From contig OY759263.1 of NCBI GenBank assembly GCA_963662155.1, positions 38,890,595-38,954,594 on the forward strand: a stretch of 64,000 bases of DNA, written 5' to 3'. Of the stretch, positions 11,814-23,945 are shown piece after piece; the stretch's first letter is position 1, and the number at the start of each line of letters is the position of its first letter. This stretch comes from Lamellibrachia columna. Taxonomy: Eukaryota > Annelida > Polychaeta > Sabellida > Siboglinidae. The position numbers were made by a program, and so were the translations under genes. The notes under the pieces were generated by a model. That model ran no database searches and was not told where the DNA came from. It saw only the letters and a list, made by a program, of their open reading frames with translations.

Positions 11814-12937
11814 CAGTGGAACCTCGGTTTATGGTCACCCCGGTAATACAGTCACCCCGCCATTATGGTCACCCTGGGACAGTCCCAAATGATTTCCACA
11901 GTAAAAGATAGGATGTTAGTCCCGCTAATCGCCATTCAGGAATACGGTCAGTAACCCAGTGCAAAACGTCGAGATTGCCCGCAGAATACAGTCAGTCACA
12001 GCCAGGAAGCCAAGATTTGGCGGCTGTAATGGCAAGGAGCTGCTGCCACCGTTCCATCATAGGCGATCTCAATATGAAGCCACGCACTGGCGTCTGCGTG
12101 TTTACACAGTGACCAATTAACTTCAGGTGGCTGGGGTGGCTAGCATGTCAGTTGATTTTTTTCTTCATAGCATGCTAGGATATACTGAACTAAATGTTGA
12201 TACCACAAAAAATCACCTGGCACTAACATCATATTTCTCCAATCCATCCTTTAAAAGCACAGTCCTTTTAGAAATCCCCTTGAGTTCCCGGAAAAGTAAC
12301 AGTGTTTCCATAGTAACGATCACGTGCGCTACAATGTTCAAACCAGGTATATACGTTCGCCGTGAAAGCGGACCATATCGTCTGGTTACTGTAATGCTAG
12401 TACACATCAGTATTATATCTACCTAACTAAATCATGTACTTAAACCAGCAAATATCAGCATTAACATAGTTTATCGTGCCTTTGACACTAACAGTGTTAG
12501 TCAATATGTGACCTGGTGACCACCTGGGATAATGGGCCAATCAAAATGACCATACACATACCCTGCCATGTGTTTGTTAGTTTGTTAGATGGCTGGCATA
12601 ACCTGATACCATAGACGATGTGTGGTTATATAATATAGGCTCCCCAAAATATACCGTGATGCCTCTGGTGGATAACTCGCAAATATTTAACGAGTTGTCA
12701 TATCAACAAATCACATTACATCTTGTGCATTTTATTTATGTACTTAACAAAGGTTATGAAAAGCCAGTACATACAACAATAATACAACCACCACATTACA
12801 CATGATATACTTGCTCAATGTGACATTTCTCCAAGTCCCATGATGCTTCAGTGCCCATATTCACTATTAAGGTCACCTCACTATTATGGTCACTTTGACT
12901 CAGACCTCAGGGTGACCATAATACAGAGGTTTCACTG
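11814..12937. mobile_element. Tigger/pogo-type nonautonomous element
   Basis: Left end CAGTGGAACCTCGGTTTATG, right end the inverse of CAGTGAAACCTCTGTATTAT, both followed inward by GGTCACC. TA flanks each end (11812-11813, 12938-12939). The motif TATGGTCACC recurs inside both ends. No transposase frame is seen in the 1124 bp. CAGTNNAACCTC is a known Tigger-type terminus. Confidence 0.85.
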
Positions 12938-12939
12938 TA

Positions 12940-13195
12940 TATCTATTTAGTTCATATGTGAAACCAGAGTGTGCCACACATGTCAGCACTAATTGACTGC
13001 ATGTCTTGAATAAGATAGGCTGGTCACTTTTCAAACATTATCACTCATTTGCTATTATATTTACTTTAATTTTTTTGAAAGTGAACATTCAATGATATCA
13101 TTTAGATGACTGGTTTTAATACTAGTCACTGTAGTTTCTCAAATGTTGAGTGTCACATGTACACACTAGATGTTGATGACTGCTGACTTTTGCAG
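12940..13195 (+). other. BAZ2 intron 7, last part, nothing else seen
   Basis: About 255 bp of AT-rich intron between the right TA of the Tigger-type element and the exon 8 acceptor. No repeat or coding signal is seen. Confidence 0.5.
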
Positions 13196-13252
13196 GATGA
13201 CGATGGTATGACGGCAGAGGAACTCAGCAAACAAATGGACAAACTTGTCCAT
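13196..13252 (+). CDS. BAZ2: BAZ2 exon 8: short helical exon
   Basis: Nineteen codons, phase 0 to 0, donor CAT/GTAAGT. Encodes DDDGMTAEELSKQMDKLVH, the counterpart of the ASVEELEKQIEKL helix of BAZ2B. Confidence 0.9.
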
Positions 13253-13399
13253 GTAAGTCTCAAATATCTCCCATCAACCCATTACAGCTTTGTTTAATCA
13301 TGTTGTTGACTTTCCATAGACAAAGCACTTGCCAAGATTGTGACAGTTCTATGACAACAATGTGCTAGCAAAATACACGTAGGTAGAAATGCTTTGTAA

Positions 13400-13880
13400 T
13401 GTATGTTTCCATACATTATACAAGTCTGTCAATCACATGTCTGTGTATTGCACATGGCAACACAGATAGTTGTCTGACATGCCGATCTGTAACTTTGGCG
13501 ATGTATACCTGCATGCCTGTTTGTGTATCCATGGCAACATGTACTTGTTTGACATGCCTGTCTGTATCCATGGCAACACATACTTGTTTGACATGCCTGT
13601 CTGTGTATCTATGGCAAAATGTACTTGTTCGACATGCCTGTCTGTGAATCTATGGCAATGATTACTTATACAACATGCCTGTTTGTGTATCTGTGGCAAC
13701 ATGTACTTGTTCGACATGCCTGTCTTTGTATCTACGGCAATGAACACTTGTCTGACATGCCTGTTTGTGTATCTATGGCGACATGTACTTGTTTGACATG
13801 CCTGTCTGTGTATTTATGGCAACATGTATTGTTTCGACATGTGTCTGACATGCCTGTCTGTGATTCTATGGAATTTCTTT
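13400..13880 (+). repeat. About 40-bp minisatellite before exon 9
   Basis: Around ten variable units with GACATGCCTGTCTGTGTATC and TATGGCAACATGTACTTG. It ends about 30 bp before the exon 9 acceptor. Confidence 0.9.
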
Positions 13881-13906
13881 AACCAATATGTATCTGTTTC
13901 CAATAG

Positions 13907-15128
13907 CAACAAACAGAGTTACGTAAGAAAGTGTTTGATGCGTCTCACAAGCTGCGTGCAACATCGTTTGGTCAGGACCGCTACAGACGTCGCTACTGGG
14001 CACTCCCATATTGTGGTGGCATCTACTTAGAGGGCCTTGAATCAGCAGAACTTGCTGATGAACAAAGTGACACAGCTGTCATGGATATGGCAGAACAGAA
14101 AACCATTGTGAAAGCAGAAATGGGGTTAGTGAATGAACCACCATCTTGTGTGAAAGTAGATGGCAGTATTAAATTGCAAACTAGCTGTGCAACAAAACAC
14201 ACAAGTAATTCGATGAATGATGTGGAAAGAAGCCAAGGATCAACGCCGTCTGTAGCAGAGACTGCAGGTGCTTGTGTGGAGAGCAGGAGAGAAGAGAATA
14301 CCCTGGCAACAGATAGCATCATCTCAGGGAGCCAGTGCTGTAGTGACAATGCTGTCAAGTTACAGCGAGCTGTGAAAACAGAACCAGTAAAAGATGAGCA
14401 TGTGAAAATGGAGTACTCATCTCTCCTAAATACCTCAGTTGACAACAGCAGCACCTGCAGTGATAAGAACTTAATGACGCCAAGTATCAGTAGTGGTATT
14501 GACAACAAGTTGTTTCTTCAGAAACCACCACCATTGATAAAACTTGGGGACATTATAGGTGAGTCATTTGATCAACATGCTCATTCGTCTTGTAATGGGT
14601 CAACATTCAGAAGCATTTCTAGCATACTGAGCACTCCTGACTCAGGGCTCAGACAGACAGACATGGCAGCAATAATGGCAACGTCATTTGGCAATGTGCA
14701 ACCAGACACTCTTGTATCATCGACACCCATCTCATTGGCTAGCTATGTGGAGCCAGGGTCATGGTTTAGTGTCCTACCCAGAAGGTCATGTGACCTGACA
14801 ATGAAGAAGTATGGTGCAGGTGGCGCCACCTCAACAGTTTCTACCTATTCCACCAAGTGTCATACATCACTGTTCAGTCCACTTGAGCAACACATGCGGC
14901 CAAGTGACTTCTTAACAACATTCCAGTCACGTCAGTCAAGCACTCCACAGAAGAGTGAAGACACATCTAGCATGTTCAACAGCATGCACAGCGTGACAGC
15001 AAGCTCCTTTGTCAACTGCTCTGTCCTGCAGTGTGTCACTAGTGACACGTCACAGATTGCTGCCAGCGTTGAAGCGATGTTGGTGCGAGACCAGCTGCAG
15101 TACAATGAGGCCAAGGCAATTCCAGAAA
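13907..15128 (+). CDS. BAZ2: BAZ2 exon 9: WHIM-like motif and long variable linker
   Basis: A 1222-bp exon, the longest in the gene, from a CCAATAG acceptor to an A/GTAGGC donor. It opens with LRKKVFDASHKLRATSFG and the invariant DRYRRRYWALP, the WHIM2-type motif. About 340 residues of Ser/Thr-rich linker follow, with the BAZ2 landmarks LFLQKPPPLIKL and WFSVLPRRSCD. The true splice leaves the long open frame at 15128, just before an in-frame extension with no similarity. Confidence 0.95.
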
Positions 15129-15518
15129 GTAGGCAGCAATTCTTTTCTCTTTCTTCTCTTAACAGTAATTTACTTAATTAAACTGCATCAGACATAGTAT
15201 CCAACTAATAATGTAGCATAGAACAAGTTCATTTCGAAAAAGATTTTCTGGCCTTTGCAATTATTATTAGTATTATATTACTGGTTTGGTCATTTTGAAA
15301 GCAGTTGTTCAGGATCCTGTAAATCTCGAGTCAAGCTCTGAAAGCTGTATCACATTACAAGATGTGTAAAGCTGTATCACATTACAAGATGTGTAAATCA
15401 ATGAACATATTTCAAGCTAGTTTCTCACAAATTACAACAACAACATGGAACCAGTAGATGGTTCAACAATAAAGTAATCTTTCCTTTTTCACCAGGCCAT
15501 GTGTGATTGTGCTTACAG
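15129..15518 (+). other. BAZ2 intron 9, short tandem duplication
   Basis: Intron of 390 bp. Around 15339-15391 a 25-27 bp segment containing AGCTGTATCACATTACAAG is repeated twice in tandem. Nothing else is seen. Confidence 0.6.
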
Positions 15519-15677
15519 ATTGCCTCCGAGGCTGGTGGAAGTTGACTGACATTGAACTTGTGAGAACACTCACCAGATGTCTGCATTCACGTGGCATCCG
15601 TGAACGCAACCTCCAAAAGTCTTTGCAGAAGCACATGGACTATGTCTGTCAGGCATGCATGCAAGCAAGCAAGGATG
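15519..15677 (+). CDS. BAZ2: BAZ2 exon 10: GWW and RGIRE segment
   Basis: Acceptor TTACAG, donor G/GTCAGT. Joined to exon 9 it reads IPENCLRGWWKL and then LHSRGIRERNLQKSLQKHMDY, matching FGWWRI and LHLRGIREKALQKQIQKHLDY of BAZ2B. Confidence 0.94.
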
Positions 15678-15857
15678 GTCAGTGCTTGCAATACACGGCA
15701 TACTTTTATTCTATCCCATTTCATTAAAACTTGGCACACTTGAAACATATACATTTGGAATGAATTAACCCAACTATTAAAGTAACTAGATGATTAGCAA
15801 GCTTCCACAATACGTAAAAAATTAAGGTTTCTCAGCTTAGTCAGCAAACAATATAAT

Positions 15858-17106
15858 GTTGTCATACCCCAGTGTCCGTTGTCTCACCCCAGCGTCCGTT
15901 GTCCCACCCCAGCGTCTGTTGTCCCACCCCAACATCCGTTGTCCCACCCCAGCATCCGTTGTCCAACCCCAGCGTTTGTTGTTCCACCCCAACATCTGTT
16001 GTCCTTCTCCACCATCTGTTGTCCCACCACAGCGTCTGTTGTCCTTCTCCACCATCTGTTGTCCCACCACAGCATCTGTTGTCCTTCTCCACCATCTGTT
16101 GTCCCACCACAGCATCTGTTGTCCTTCTCCACCATCTGTTGTCCCACCACAACGTTTGTTGTCCTTCTCCACCATCTGTTGTCCCACCACAACGTCTGTT
16201 GTCCTTCTCCACCATCTGTTGTCCCGCCACAGCGTCTGTTGTCCTTCTCCACCATCTGTTGTCCCACCACAACGTCTGTTGTCCTTCTCCACCATCTGTT
16301 GTCCCACCACAGCTTCTGTTGTCCTTCTCCACCATCTGTTGTCCCACCACAGCGTCTGTTGTCCTTCTCCACCATCTGTTGTCCCACCACAACGTCTGTT
16401 GTCCTTCTCCACCATCTGTTGTCCCACCACAACGTCTGTTGTCCTTCTCCACCATCTGTTGTCCCACCACAATGTCTGTTGTCCTTCTCCACCATCTGTT
16501 GTCCCACCACAGCGTCTGTTGTCCTTCTCCACCATCTGTTGTCCCACCACAGCGTCTGTTGTCCTTCTCCACCATCTGTTGTCCCACCACAGCTTCTGTT
16601 GTCCTTCTCCACCATCTGTTGTCCCACCACAACGTCTGTTGTCCTTCTCCACCATCTGTTGTCCCACCACAACGTCTGTTGTCCTTCTCCACCATCTGTT
16701 GTCCCACCACAACGTCTGTTGTCCTTCTCCACCATCTGTTGTCCCACCACAGCGTCTGTTGTCGTTCTCCACCATCTGTTGTCCCACCACAGCATCTGTT
16801 GTCCTTCTCAACCATCTGTTGTCCCACCACAACATCTGGTGTCCCACCCCAGCGTCTGTTGTCCTTCTCCACCATCTGTTGTCCCACCCCAGTGTCTGTT
16901 GTCCTTCTCCACCATCTGTTGTCCCACCCCAGCGTCTGTTGTCACACCTCAGCATCTGTTATCCCACCCCAGCGTATGTTGTCACACCTCAGCATCTGTT
17001 GTCCCACCCCAGCGTCTGTTATCCCACCCCAGCATCTGTTATCCCACCCCAGCATCTGTTGTCCTTCCCCACCATCTGTTGTCCCACCCCAGCGTCTGTT
17101 GTCCCA
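15858..17106 (+). repeat. 20-bp/40-bp C/T-rich minisatellite
   Basis: About 62 units of 20 bp. In the middle they alternate as GTCCCACCACAGCGTCTGTT and GTCCTTCTCCACCATCTGTT, giving a 40-bp higher-order unit; both ends use the plain 20-bp form. The absence of stop words opens all frames on both strands, but these are not genes. Many units read pyrimidine tract plus CCACAG, which resembles a 3' splice site. The real exon 11 acceptor lies 29 bp beyond. Confidence 0.95.
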
Positions 17107-17135
17107 CCAATTGATGAGGTGTTTGTTTATGATAG

Positions 17136-17296
17136 TGATTGGGCTGAACATAAAGGCTGAGGGAGAGGATGAGGAGGCTGATGGGAAAACACGACTGAAG
17201 AGAATGGAAGGCGCCTTCAAGGAAGTTGAGGAGTCCCTGCTGGAGGAGGTGGAGAACATGGAGGAGCGAGTGTGCAGTGCCAGTCTACAGGTGAAG
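17136..17296 (+). CDS. BAZ2: BAZ2 exon 11: acidic region ending SASLQVK
   Basis: Acceptor ATGATAG. After exon 10 it reads VIGLNIKAEGEDEEADG and ends EERVCSASLQVK, matching LERRVASASLQVK of BAZ2B. The acceptor has a weak pyrimidine tract. The whole upstream intron is a C/T-rich 20-bp repeat, and the last 25 or so bases of the exon plus the donor are repeated about 12 times downstream. Confidence 0.9.
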
Positions 17297-17965
17297 GTGT
17301 GTTAGTGTGAGTGTTGGGCTGGGAGTATGCAGTGCCAGTCTACAGGTGAAGGTGTGTTAGTGCGAGTGTTGGGCTGGCAGTGTGCAGTGCCAGTCTACAG
17401 GTGAAGGTGTGTTAGTGCGAGTGTTGGGCTGGGAGTGTGCAGTGCCAGTCTACAGGTGAAGGTGTGTTAGTGCGAGTGTTGGGCTGGCAGTGTGCAGTGC
17501 CAGTCTACAGGTGAAAGTGTGTTAGTGTGAGTGTTGGGCTGGCAGTGTGCAGTGCCAGTCTACAGGTGAAGGTGTGTTAGTGTGAGTGTTGGGCTGGCAG
17601 TGTGCAGTGCCAGTCTACAGGTGAAGGTGTGTTAGTGCGAGTGTTGGGCTGGCAGTGTGCAGTGCCAGTCTACAGGTGAAGGTGTGTTAGTGTGAGTGTT
17701 GGGCTGGCAGTGTGCAGTGCCAGTCTACAGGTGAAGGTGTGTTAGTGTGAGTGTTGGGCTGGCAGTGTGCAGTGCCAGTCTACAGGTGAAGGTGTGTTAG
17801 TGTGAGTGTTGGGCTGGGAGTGTGCAGTGCCAGTCTACAGGTGAAGGTGTGTTAGTGTGAGTGTTGGGCTGGGAGTATGCAGTGCCAGTCTACAGGTGAA
17901 GGTGTGTTAGTGCAAGTGTTGGGCTGGGAGTGTGCAGTGCCAGTCTACAGGTGAAGGTCTTGCAG
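17267..17965 (+). repeat. 55-bp minisatellite repeating the exon 11 donor
   Basis: About 12.5 units. Each holds TGCAGTGCCAGTCTACAG, GTGAAG and GTGTGTTAG, that is the last codons of exon 11 and its 5' splice site, then intron sequence. The unit length is not divisible by three and reading past the first donor meets TAG, so only one donor preserves the frame directly. Confidence 0.95.
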
Positions 17966-18737
17966 TGTGGAACTAGCCTTGTATGTGTACATATGTGACC
18001 CCGACTGACCAAACCAGTGATAAGTAGGGAATTTTTTTAATGTGTTTTTTTATTTTTGGAAAGGGTGTTGATAGCTTTACAGTGTTCCAAAAATTATGAT
18101 GGTGCTGCAAAAATTTGCGAAGTTATGTCACACTAGACGGTAGGGGAAAAACATGGAAAAAATGGCCGTTAAAGTTTTGCATTCTTTAGGTACATGGAAA
18201 GCAAGGAATACTGAGTCTATAACTCTCAAATTTGGCAAACCTTATTTATGTTATAGTATAATTGCACGCTAGAAGTAAAAATCTGCTGCTACAAAATTGG
18301 CCGCACAAAGTTATGCCGCACTGTATAAGGTAAGGGTAAAAACTGAAATTTTAAATTGAGATTTCCTAGGAATTCTTATATTAAACACTACTGAATAAAA
18401 TACATGACAAACAATGAATTATATTGCAGTAATTAAACCACAATAACATTAGAGGGGTCAAGAGCAAATCTGAGAAGTTATTATAATAGGACACACAAAA
18501 TTATTTAACCAGAGTACAAGGCAATTCTTATACATAATTAATAATGTTTATAATTATGATAATGAATAGCTCCATACAAAATAGATCATTGTTAACACTG
18601 ATGGTATATAATAATTACATTCTTCAAAAGATAGAGTTACGTGTTTACAACATTCTAAGATTACAAAATGTTTGTAAAATGTGATTTCTGAGCATTTCTA
18701 AAATTACACATTAGTATCTGTAAACATACTTCGCAGT

Positions 18738-20498
18738 TTAGCGAGCACACTTTGATGGAATTGGTCCACCACTGCTCTTCCCCTGTGGTGCCACTGCCGA
18801 TATTGTTGGTTTTTCAATACTTAGGCATTGACACAGAATGTCTTTCTGCGCATCTGACACAAACTCTTGGATGATGTCATACAGGTACCACTGTCGCTGT
18901 GCAATCATACCGGGTGCTGGCACAGTGACATGGACAGTGGTTGGCAAGGCACTGACCTCTGTGGTCATCATATTGAACACTGTCTCAGTGGAGTCAAGTG
19001 TTGAGTGCACAAACACTTTCCCTGGGTGTGCTGAGTGAAACGTGAAGTGCTGGTACCCCTGATACCAGGCAAAGGCTTGTAGAATGGACGGATACCATTT
19101 CAGTAGTCCCATCAACCTTGTATTGATGATGCTGTGAACATGCAATAATATTACTATGTTATTATTGTAGATGTGAACATAGTACAATAGTTATGTTCAC
19201 AAATCGGATAAGACATTTAGTCTTTGAACGATGTTAAAGATAATTTAGATAACTATCCTGATGACTAGGCTCCAATAAATATTATGATGATTGCAGATAT
19301 TGACAAATATATTTCTTGGCAGGAACTGTCAAAATTGATTTGATACAAAGTTGGTATTAGCATTAATTTTGTGAAAGTCTGTCTGCAATACCCCTTCAAG
19401 ATTTTGTGCTGACAAACAATACGGTGGAATCTGTTGAAATTCAAGAACCCTAAATATGGGAGGATTATATCACATAAACCCGCTATTGTATAGTGTCTTG
19501 GTAACTAGTAAAGCAAAGCACAAGTGTCTGCTTTTCCAGCATGTTATTTTGGAGTGTTATTTTTTGTATGCTGCTGCATTTAAACAACTAGTGACAGTAT
19601 AGGAACAATCCATCTATATTAAACGGGAAAGAAAGTTGCATCAGTCTTTCATGCTTAATTTTGGGACATATGCTTGTATAATTATGTTATAAAGTTTTAC
19701 GACATCTCTACAAAATCAGAAACTTGAGCAAAGTAATGTTGGCAACATGATGTTTACCCCGGGTACTTATCATAGGAGCCTATTTGTCAAAACACTTACG
19801 TGGAGTCATTTCCGTCATGTCCAGCCGCTTTGACACCATTTCCTCTGGTGAAAACAGGGAACAGCATGGTTCACCACCATTCAACTTGTATCCACACCTG
19901 TAATTGAATCAGTAAATCATTATTATTGGTTATGAAACATGACAATCAAAACAAAGTATAACCAGATAATTTGCATAACCAGATAATCTACATTTTAGCA
20001 GCAAAGGTGACTAATATAGGCATATCTGTACACTAAAATATAACCATAATAGTCGCTTAATTGTTACTATGATTGCAAAACATGCAATGACAATACCAAT
20101 GCAATGTCATGGCAATGATCGTGACCGAATTTGATTTGATTGAACGAGGCCTTGAGGCTTGATTGACTGTAAACACACCTAAAAGCAGTAGATTTGAGAA
20201 TGTCGTCTTGCTCCGGTAGAACGTACTCGGGCAAAGCCACCACCCAATCTATTGCTGCGTCTATGTCTGTTGTCAGCATGTTGAACTCATCGACGTCGCC
20301 TTCGCTGCCTTCAGTATCACGGACGCTGTCGGGCACAGGAATGGCACCGCCTAGGCTTCGGTCGCTTCGCTGTCCGACTCCTTGTCAATGTCGCTTGATT
20401 CGTCGACATAGGACAGCATATACTCTTCCTATAGCCATTCGAATGCATAATTATCGTCGACGGGCGCATTGAGCAACCACACAATCATATCCGACATA
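18738..20498 (-). pseudogene. Unrecognised transposon gene, multi-exon, disrupted
   Basis: Minus strand. From 20498 a frame begins MSDMIVWLLNAPVDDNYAFE and then has stops. After a frame change, an acidic stretch (SEGDVDEFNMLTTDIDAAID) runs to a GT donor at 20179. Spliced to 19897-19800 it gives FRCGYKLNGGEPCCSLFSPEE, a Cys-containing motif. A last frame at 19136-18738 encodes GLLKWYPSILQAFAWYQGY and ends at 18738, but its phase does not join. I do not recognise the family. Its place between the inverted repeats suggests a transposase or accessory protein. Confidence 0.45.
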
Positions 20499-20774
20499 AT
20501 TTAACTACACTCTTAACAAACCAATGAACTTCTAAATTTACAACTCGCAGAATTGCTTCCTTCTTTTGATTTGAGCTGCAGAACTGCGCATGTGCACAGG
20601 CGATCATCCAATAGAAATTGACAGAGCACGACATGCGACACCTGACTAGTCTCATTAGCATGCAAAAGTCGTATGGCTGCTTATTGGTCACATTTGAGCT
20701 ATTTCTGTCCATTGAGCGTAGATACGAACGTGTATGCGGGAAACACGATGTTACGCGCTTTCCGGTAATACCAA

Positions 20775-21280
20775 AAATAACAGGGTAACCCCGCAGTAAC
20801 ATGGCGAATTATGCCATACAAAATAACAGGGTAACCCCGCAGTAACATGGCGAATTATGCCATACAAAATAACAGGGTAACCCCGCAGTAACATGGCGAA
20901 TTATGCCATACAAAATAACAGGGTAACCCCGCAGTAACATGGCGAATTATGCCATACAAAATAACAGGGTAACCCCGCAGTAACATGGCGAATTATGCCA
21001 TACAAAATAACAGGGTAACCCCGCAGTAACATGGCGAATTATGCCATACAAAATAACAGGGTAACCCCGCAGTAACATGGCGAATTATGCCATACAAAAT
21101 AACAGGGTAACCCCGCAGTAACATGGCGAATTATGCCATACAAAATAACAGGGTAACCCCGCAGTAACATGGCGAATTATGCCATACAAAATAACAGGGT
21201 AACCCCGCAGTAACATGGCGAATTATGCCATACAAAATAACAGGGTAACCCCGCAGTAACATGGCGAATTATCCCATACA
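20775..21280 (+). repeat. 46-bp minisatellite, 11 nearly identical units
   Basis: Eleven complete units beginning AAATAACAGGGTAACCCCGC; only the last shows a change (ATCCC for ATGCC). It lies just upstream of the transposon gene start on the minus strand. The near-identity suggests recent expansion or homogenisation. Confidence 0.97.
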
Positions 21281-21924
21281 AAATGCGACCAAATTCCTTT
21301 TGTTTTAGTCATTCTATGGCAGGTGATCGATAGGGCTCATTCTAAATTGCATTAAAAAACACTTTATTAAGTTTTAATGTAGGATCACATATAATGTTAA
21401 AGGAGATGCTGAACATTGGATTTCTTTACAAACTGGAAAATCACTATAATAGTCACATTTGGCTTTGAATGGCTCTCACGCGAAATCTCAAATCCCAACT
21501 TATCACCGATTTGATCGGCCAGGGTCACATATGTATCATGACATTGTGTATGTGTGTATATGTACATATTGTGTTTAGTGTGTGTATATGTGTATGTTTG
21601 TATATAGATATATACACACACACACAAATTGATCTGGAGACCAGCCACAATTTGTCTCCCTTGAATAAAACTAATGCCCGGCTTATATTTTGTATGTGTC
21701 TAACAGTTAATAATTCACCAGATGCCTATCTGTGTGCTAAACAGAATAATATACATCAATCAATCAATACACAAGGGTGAGTTGGAGATGGGGTGAACAG
21801 AAGTGCAATACTTATCTATGGTTCACCCCATGGCGTGTTAAGCCGTTAAATCAATTCATACGTAATTATATATTAGCATTACTTACAACATGTAACAATT
21901 GAAAATCGTTGCTAAATAAATTGT

Positions 21925-23945
21925 GACTAATACATTGCAATAATATCTAACTTGTTGCACTTTTTAAAAGCTTGTATGGTTCTACAAGTGGTAATGTTTC
22001 CATTAATGGAGTTCCATAATATCACTCCATATATGGAGATGCACATTGATTTTGCATTAGTACGAAAGCGAGTTATGCAGAATGAATCGTTCTGTCTAGT
22101 ACCATATTCAGACACATGGTTTAAAAATGTTTGCAAATTACTTGGTAATTCATTATGAAAAGCCCTAAACATAATAATAGCTGTCTTGAGCTTAACTATA
22201 TCTACAAATTTTAGAACGCCTAATTGTTGAAAAAGAGTGCTCGTATGTTCCAGATGTTTTACTCCACAAGCTAACTGAATTACTCATTTCTGTAATATAG
22301 TAATGCCATGAATGTTTGTGGTGTAGGTGTTTCCCCACATTTCACAGCAATAGCTTAAATGTGGTAAAAACAAAGACAGTATACCGGTAATATATACATT
22401 CCATTTCGATCAATGAGACAATTTGCCTTATAAATAACTGCTGTAACTTTCAATAGTTTTAATCTGACCATATTTATTTGATATTTCCAGTTTAGAGATT
22501 CATCAATATATACACCTAGAAATTTCATTTCATGTATTCTGGTTATTTTTTTATTAATGAACAGATTAATTTCAATATCAGGTGGATGGTTCCGGAATAT
22601 CATGTAATTTGTTTTTGACAGATTCAATGTTAATTTGTTCACTGCAAACCATTTAGCCAATTTGGCAAGTACCCCATTTATCATGCCTTGTAGTTCTTTT
22701 AAAAAGAGAAATTGGCCTATCATTTCCTATGTCTGTTTTGACACCACTTTTAAATATAGGTTTTATCTTGGCTATCTTCATTCTAGAGGGGAACACACCA
22801 GTCTTAAACGAATTATTGCAAATGTGCGTGAGCGGTTTGGATATAACAGGTTTATATATAACATTGGCTACAATATCCATGCTAATTAATATCTTCAAAA
22901 TCTGTATAAAAAAAAATTCGTGTACACATTTTTACAGTATTAATAACCTTCCTCAGCAACGGGTTTTAAATACAGACAGTTTCCGATCCTGCATCCTAAA
23001 TAATCATAGGGGGAACACACCAGTCTTAAACGAATTATTGCAAATGTGCATGAGAGGTTTGGATATAACAAGTATGACATTGGCTACAATATCCATGCTA
23101 ATTAATATCTTCAAAATCTGTAGATTTTTTTCGTGTACACGTTTTTACAGTATTAATAACATCTTCCTCATCAACAGGTTTTAAATACAGACAGTTTCCT
23201 ATCCTGCCTCCTAAATAATCATAAATAGAGAAATTTCCATCAGAATTTGTAATGTTTTCTGCTAATTTGGAACTAATATTTGTGAAGAACGTATTTAATT
23301 CATTTGCCATATCTTTATTGGTGGAAATATCTTTGTCTTCACACTTTATATGGATAGGATATTTGATCGATGGACGTTGTTTACGAATTACGGTGTTCAA
23401 TATTGCCCATGTTTCTTTAATGTCTCCTCTCTTTTCTGCTGGAAATTTAATGTACTACGCCTTTACGGTGGATTTTAATATAGACTTTAGAAGCTAGTTT
23501 GTTTTTGTACGTTTTGTATCAAGATTCGGAGATTTCAGTTCTATCCCGAAGAAATAATCTGTAAAGATGATTCTTCTTAAGACATGCGTTTTTTTAAGCC
23601 GTTGGACAACCAAGGTTTTTTCTACAAGTGTCCTTAATCTTTACTTTCTTAACTGGGCAATAAAGGTTGTACAATGTATTGATAAAATTAGCATATGCGA
23701 TGTTAACATCATCCGAACGCAACACGCTTTCCCACTGTTCTTGCTTCAAACTTTCCATAAACATAAGTACATTGTCCTCTTTCATGCTTCTTACATTTTT
23801 AAACATCTTAGAATGATTTTTTTCAAGTTTATATTTACATAATACAAATATTGGCAAGTGGTCACTAATGTCAGTGATTAGTAACCCACTATCAGCAGAG
23901 TAATTGATTTGGTTGGTAAATATATTGTCTATTAGGGTGCACGAG
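21925..23945 (-). mobile_element. Non-LTR retrotransposon remnant with internal duplication
   Basis: Minus-strand order: endonuclease end with LIDNIFTN and DISDHLPIF (about 23850-23945), a linker, reverse transcriptase fragments with IAKIKPIFKSG and RPIS (22653-22898), then KTNYMIFRN and EMKFLGVYIDESLNWKYQI (22355-22723), and a C-terminal part at 21927-22172. Frameshifted throughout and missing the start. It resembles CR1/L2/jockey-group elements. Confidence 0.75.
22788..23228. repeat. About 222-bp tandem duplication inside the LINE
   Basis: 22788-23009 and 23010-23228 match closely, sharing GGGGAACACACCAGTCTTAA, the ACATTGGCTACAATATCCAT word and the ending CTAAATAATCATA. Differences are point changes and short indels. 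Confidence 0.85.

Larger units (their letters stand above)
17994..21529 (-). mobile_element. 3.5 kb TIR DNA transposon with a broken spliced gene
   Basis: The first and last 36 bp are inverted copies with 29 matches, both starting TGTGACCC and both containing TGATAAGT. TA flanks each end. A similar TATGTGACCC terminus is common in transposons of fish and other animals (from memory). The element contains minus-strand coding remnants at 18738-20498 and an 11-copy minisatellite. I cannot name the superfamily. Confidence 0.8.

Noticed and set aside
15837..17305. Overlapping open frames of 300-477 codons on both strands
   Set aside because: They are translations of the 20-bp array, which lacks stop words in every frame. 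Only the last 53 codons of one frame (17136-17296) belong to BAZ2.
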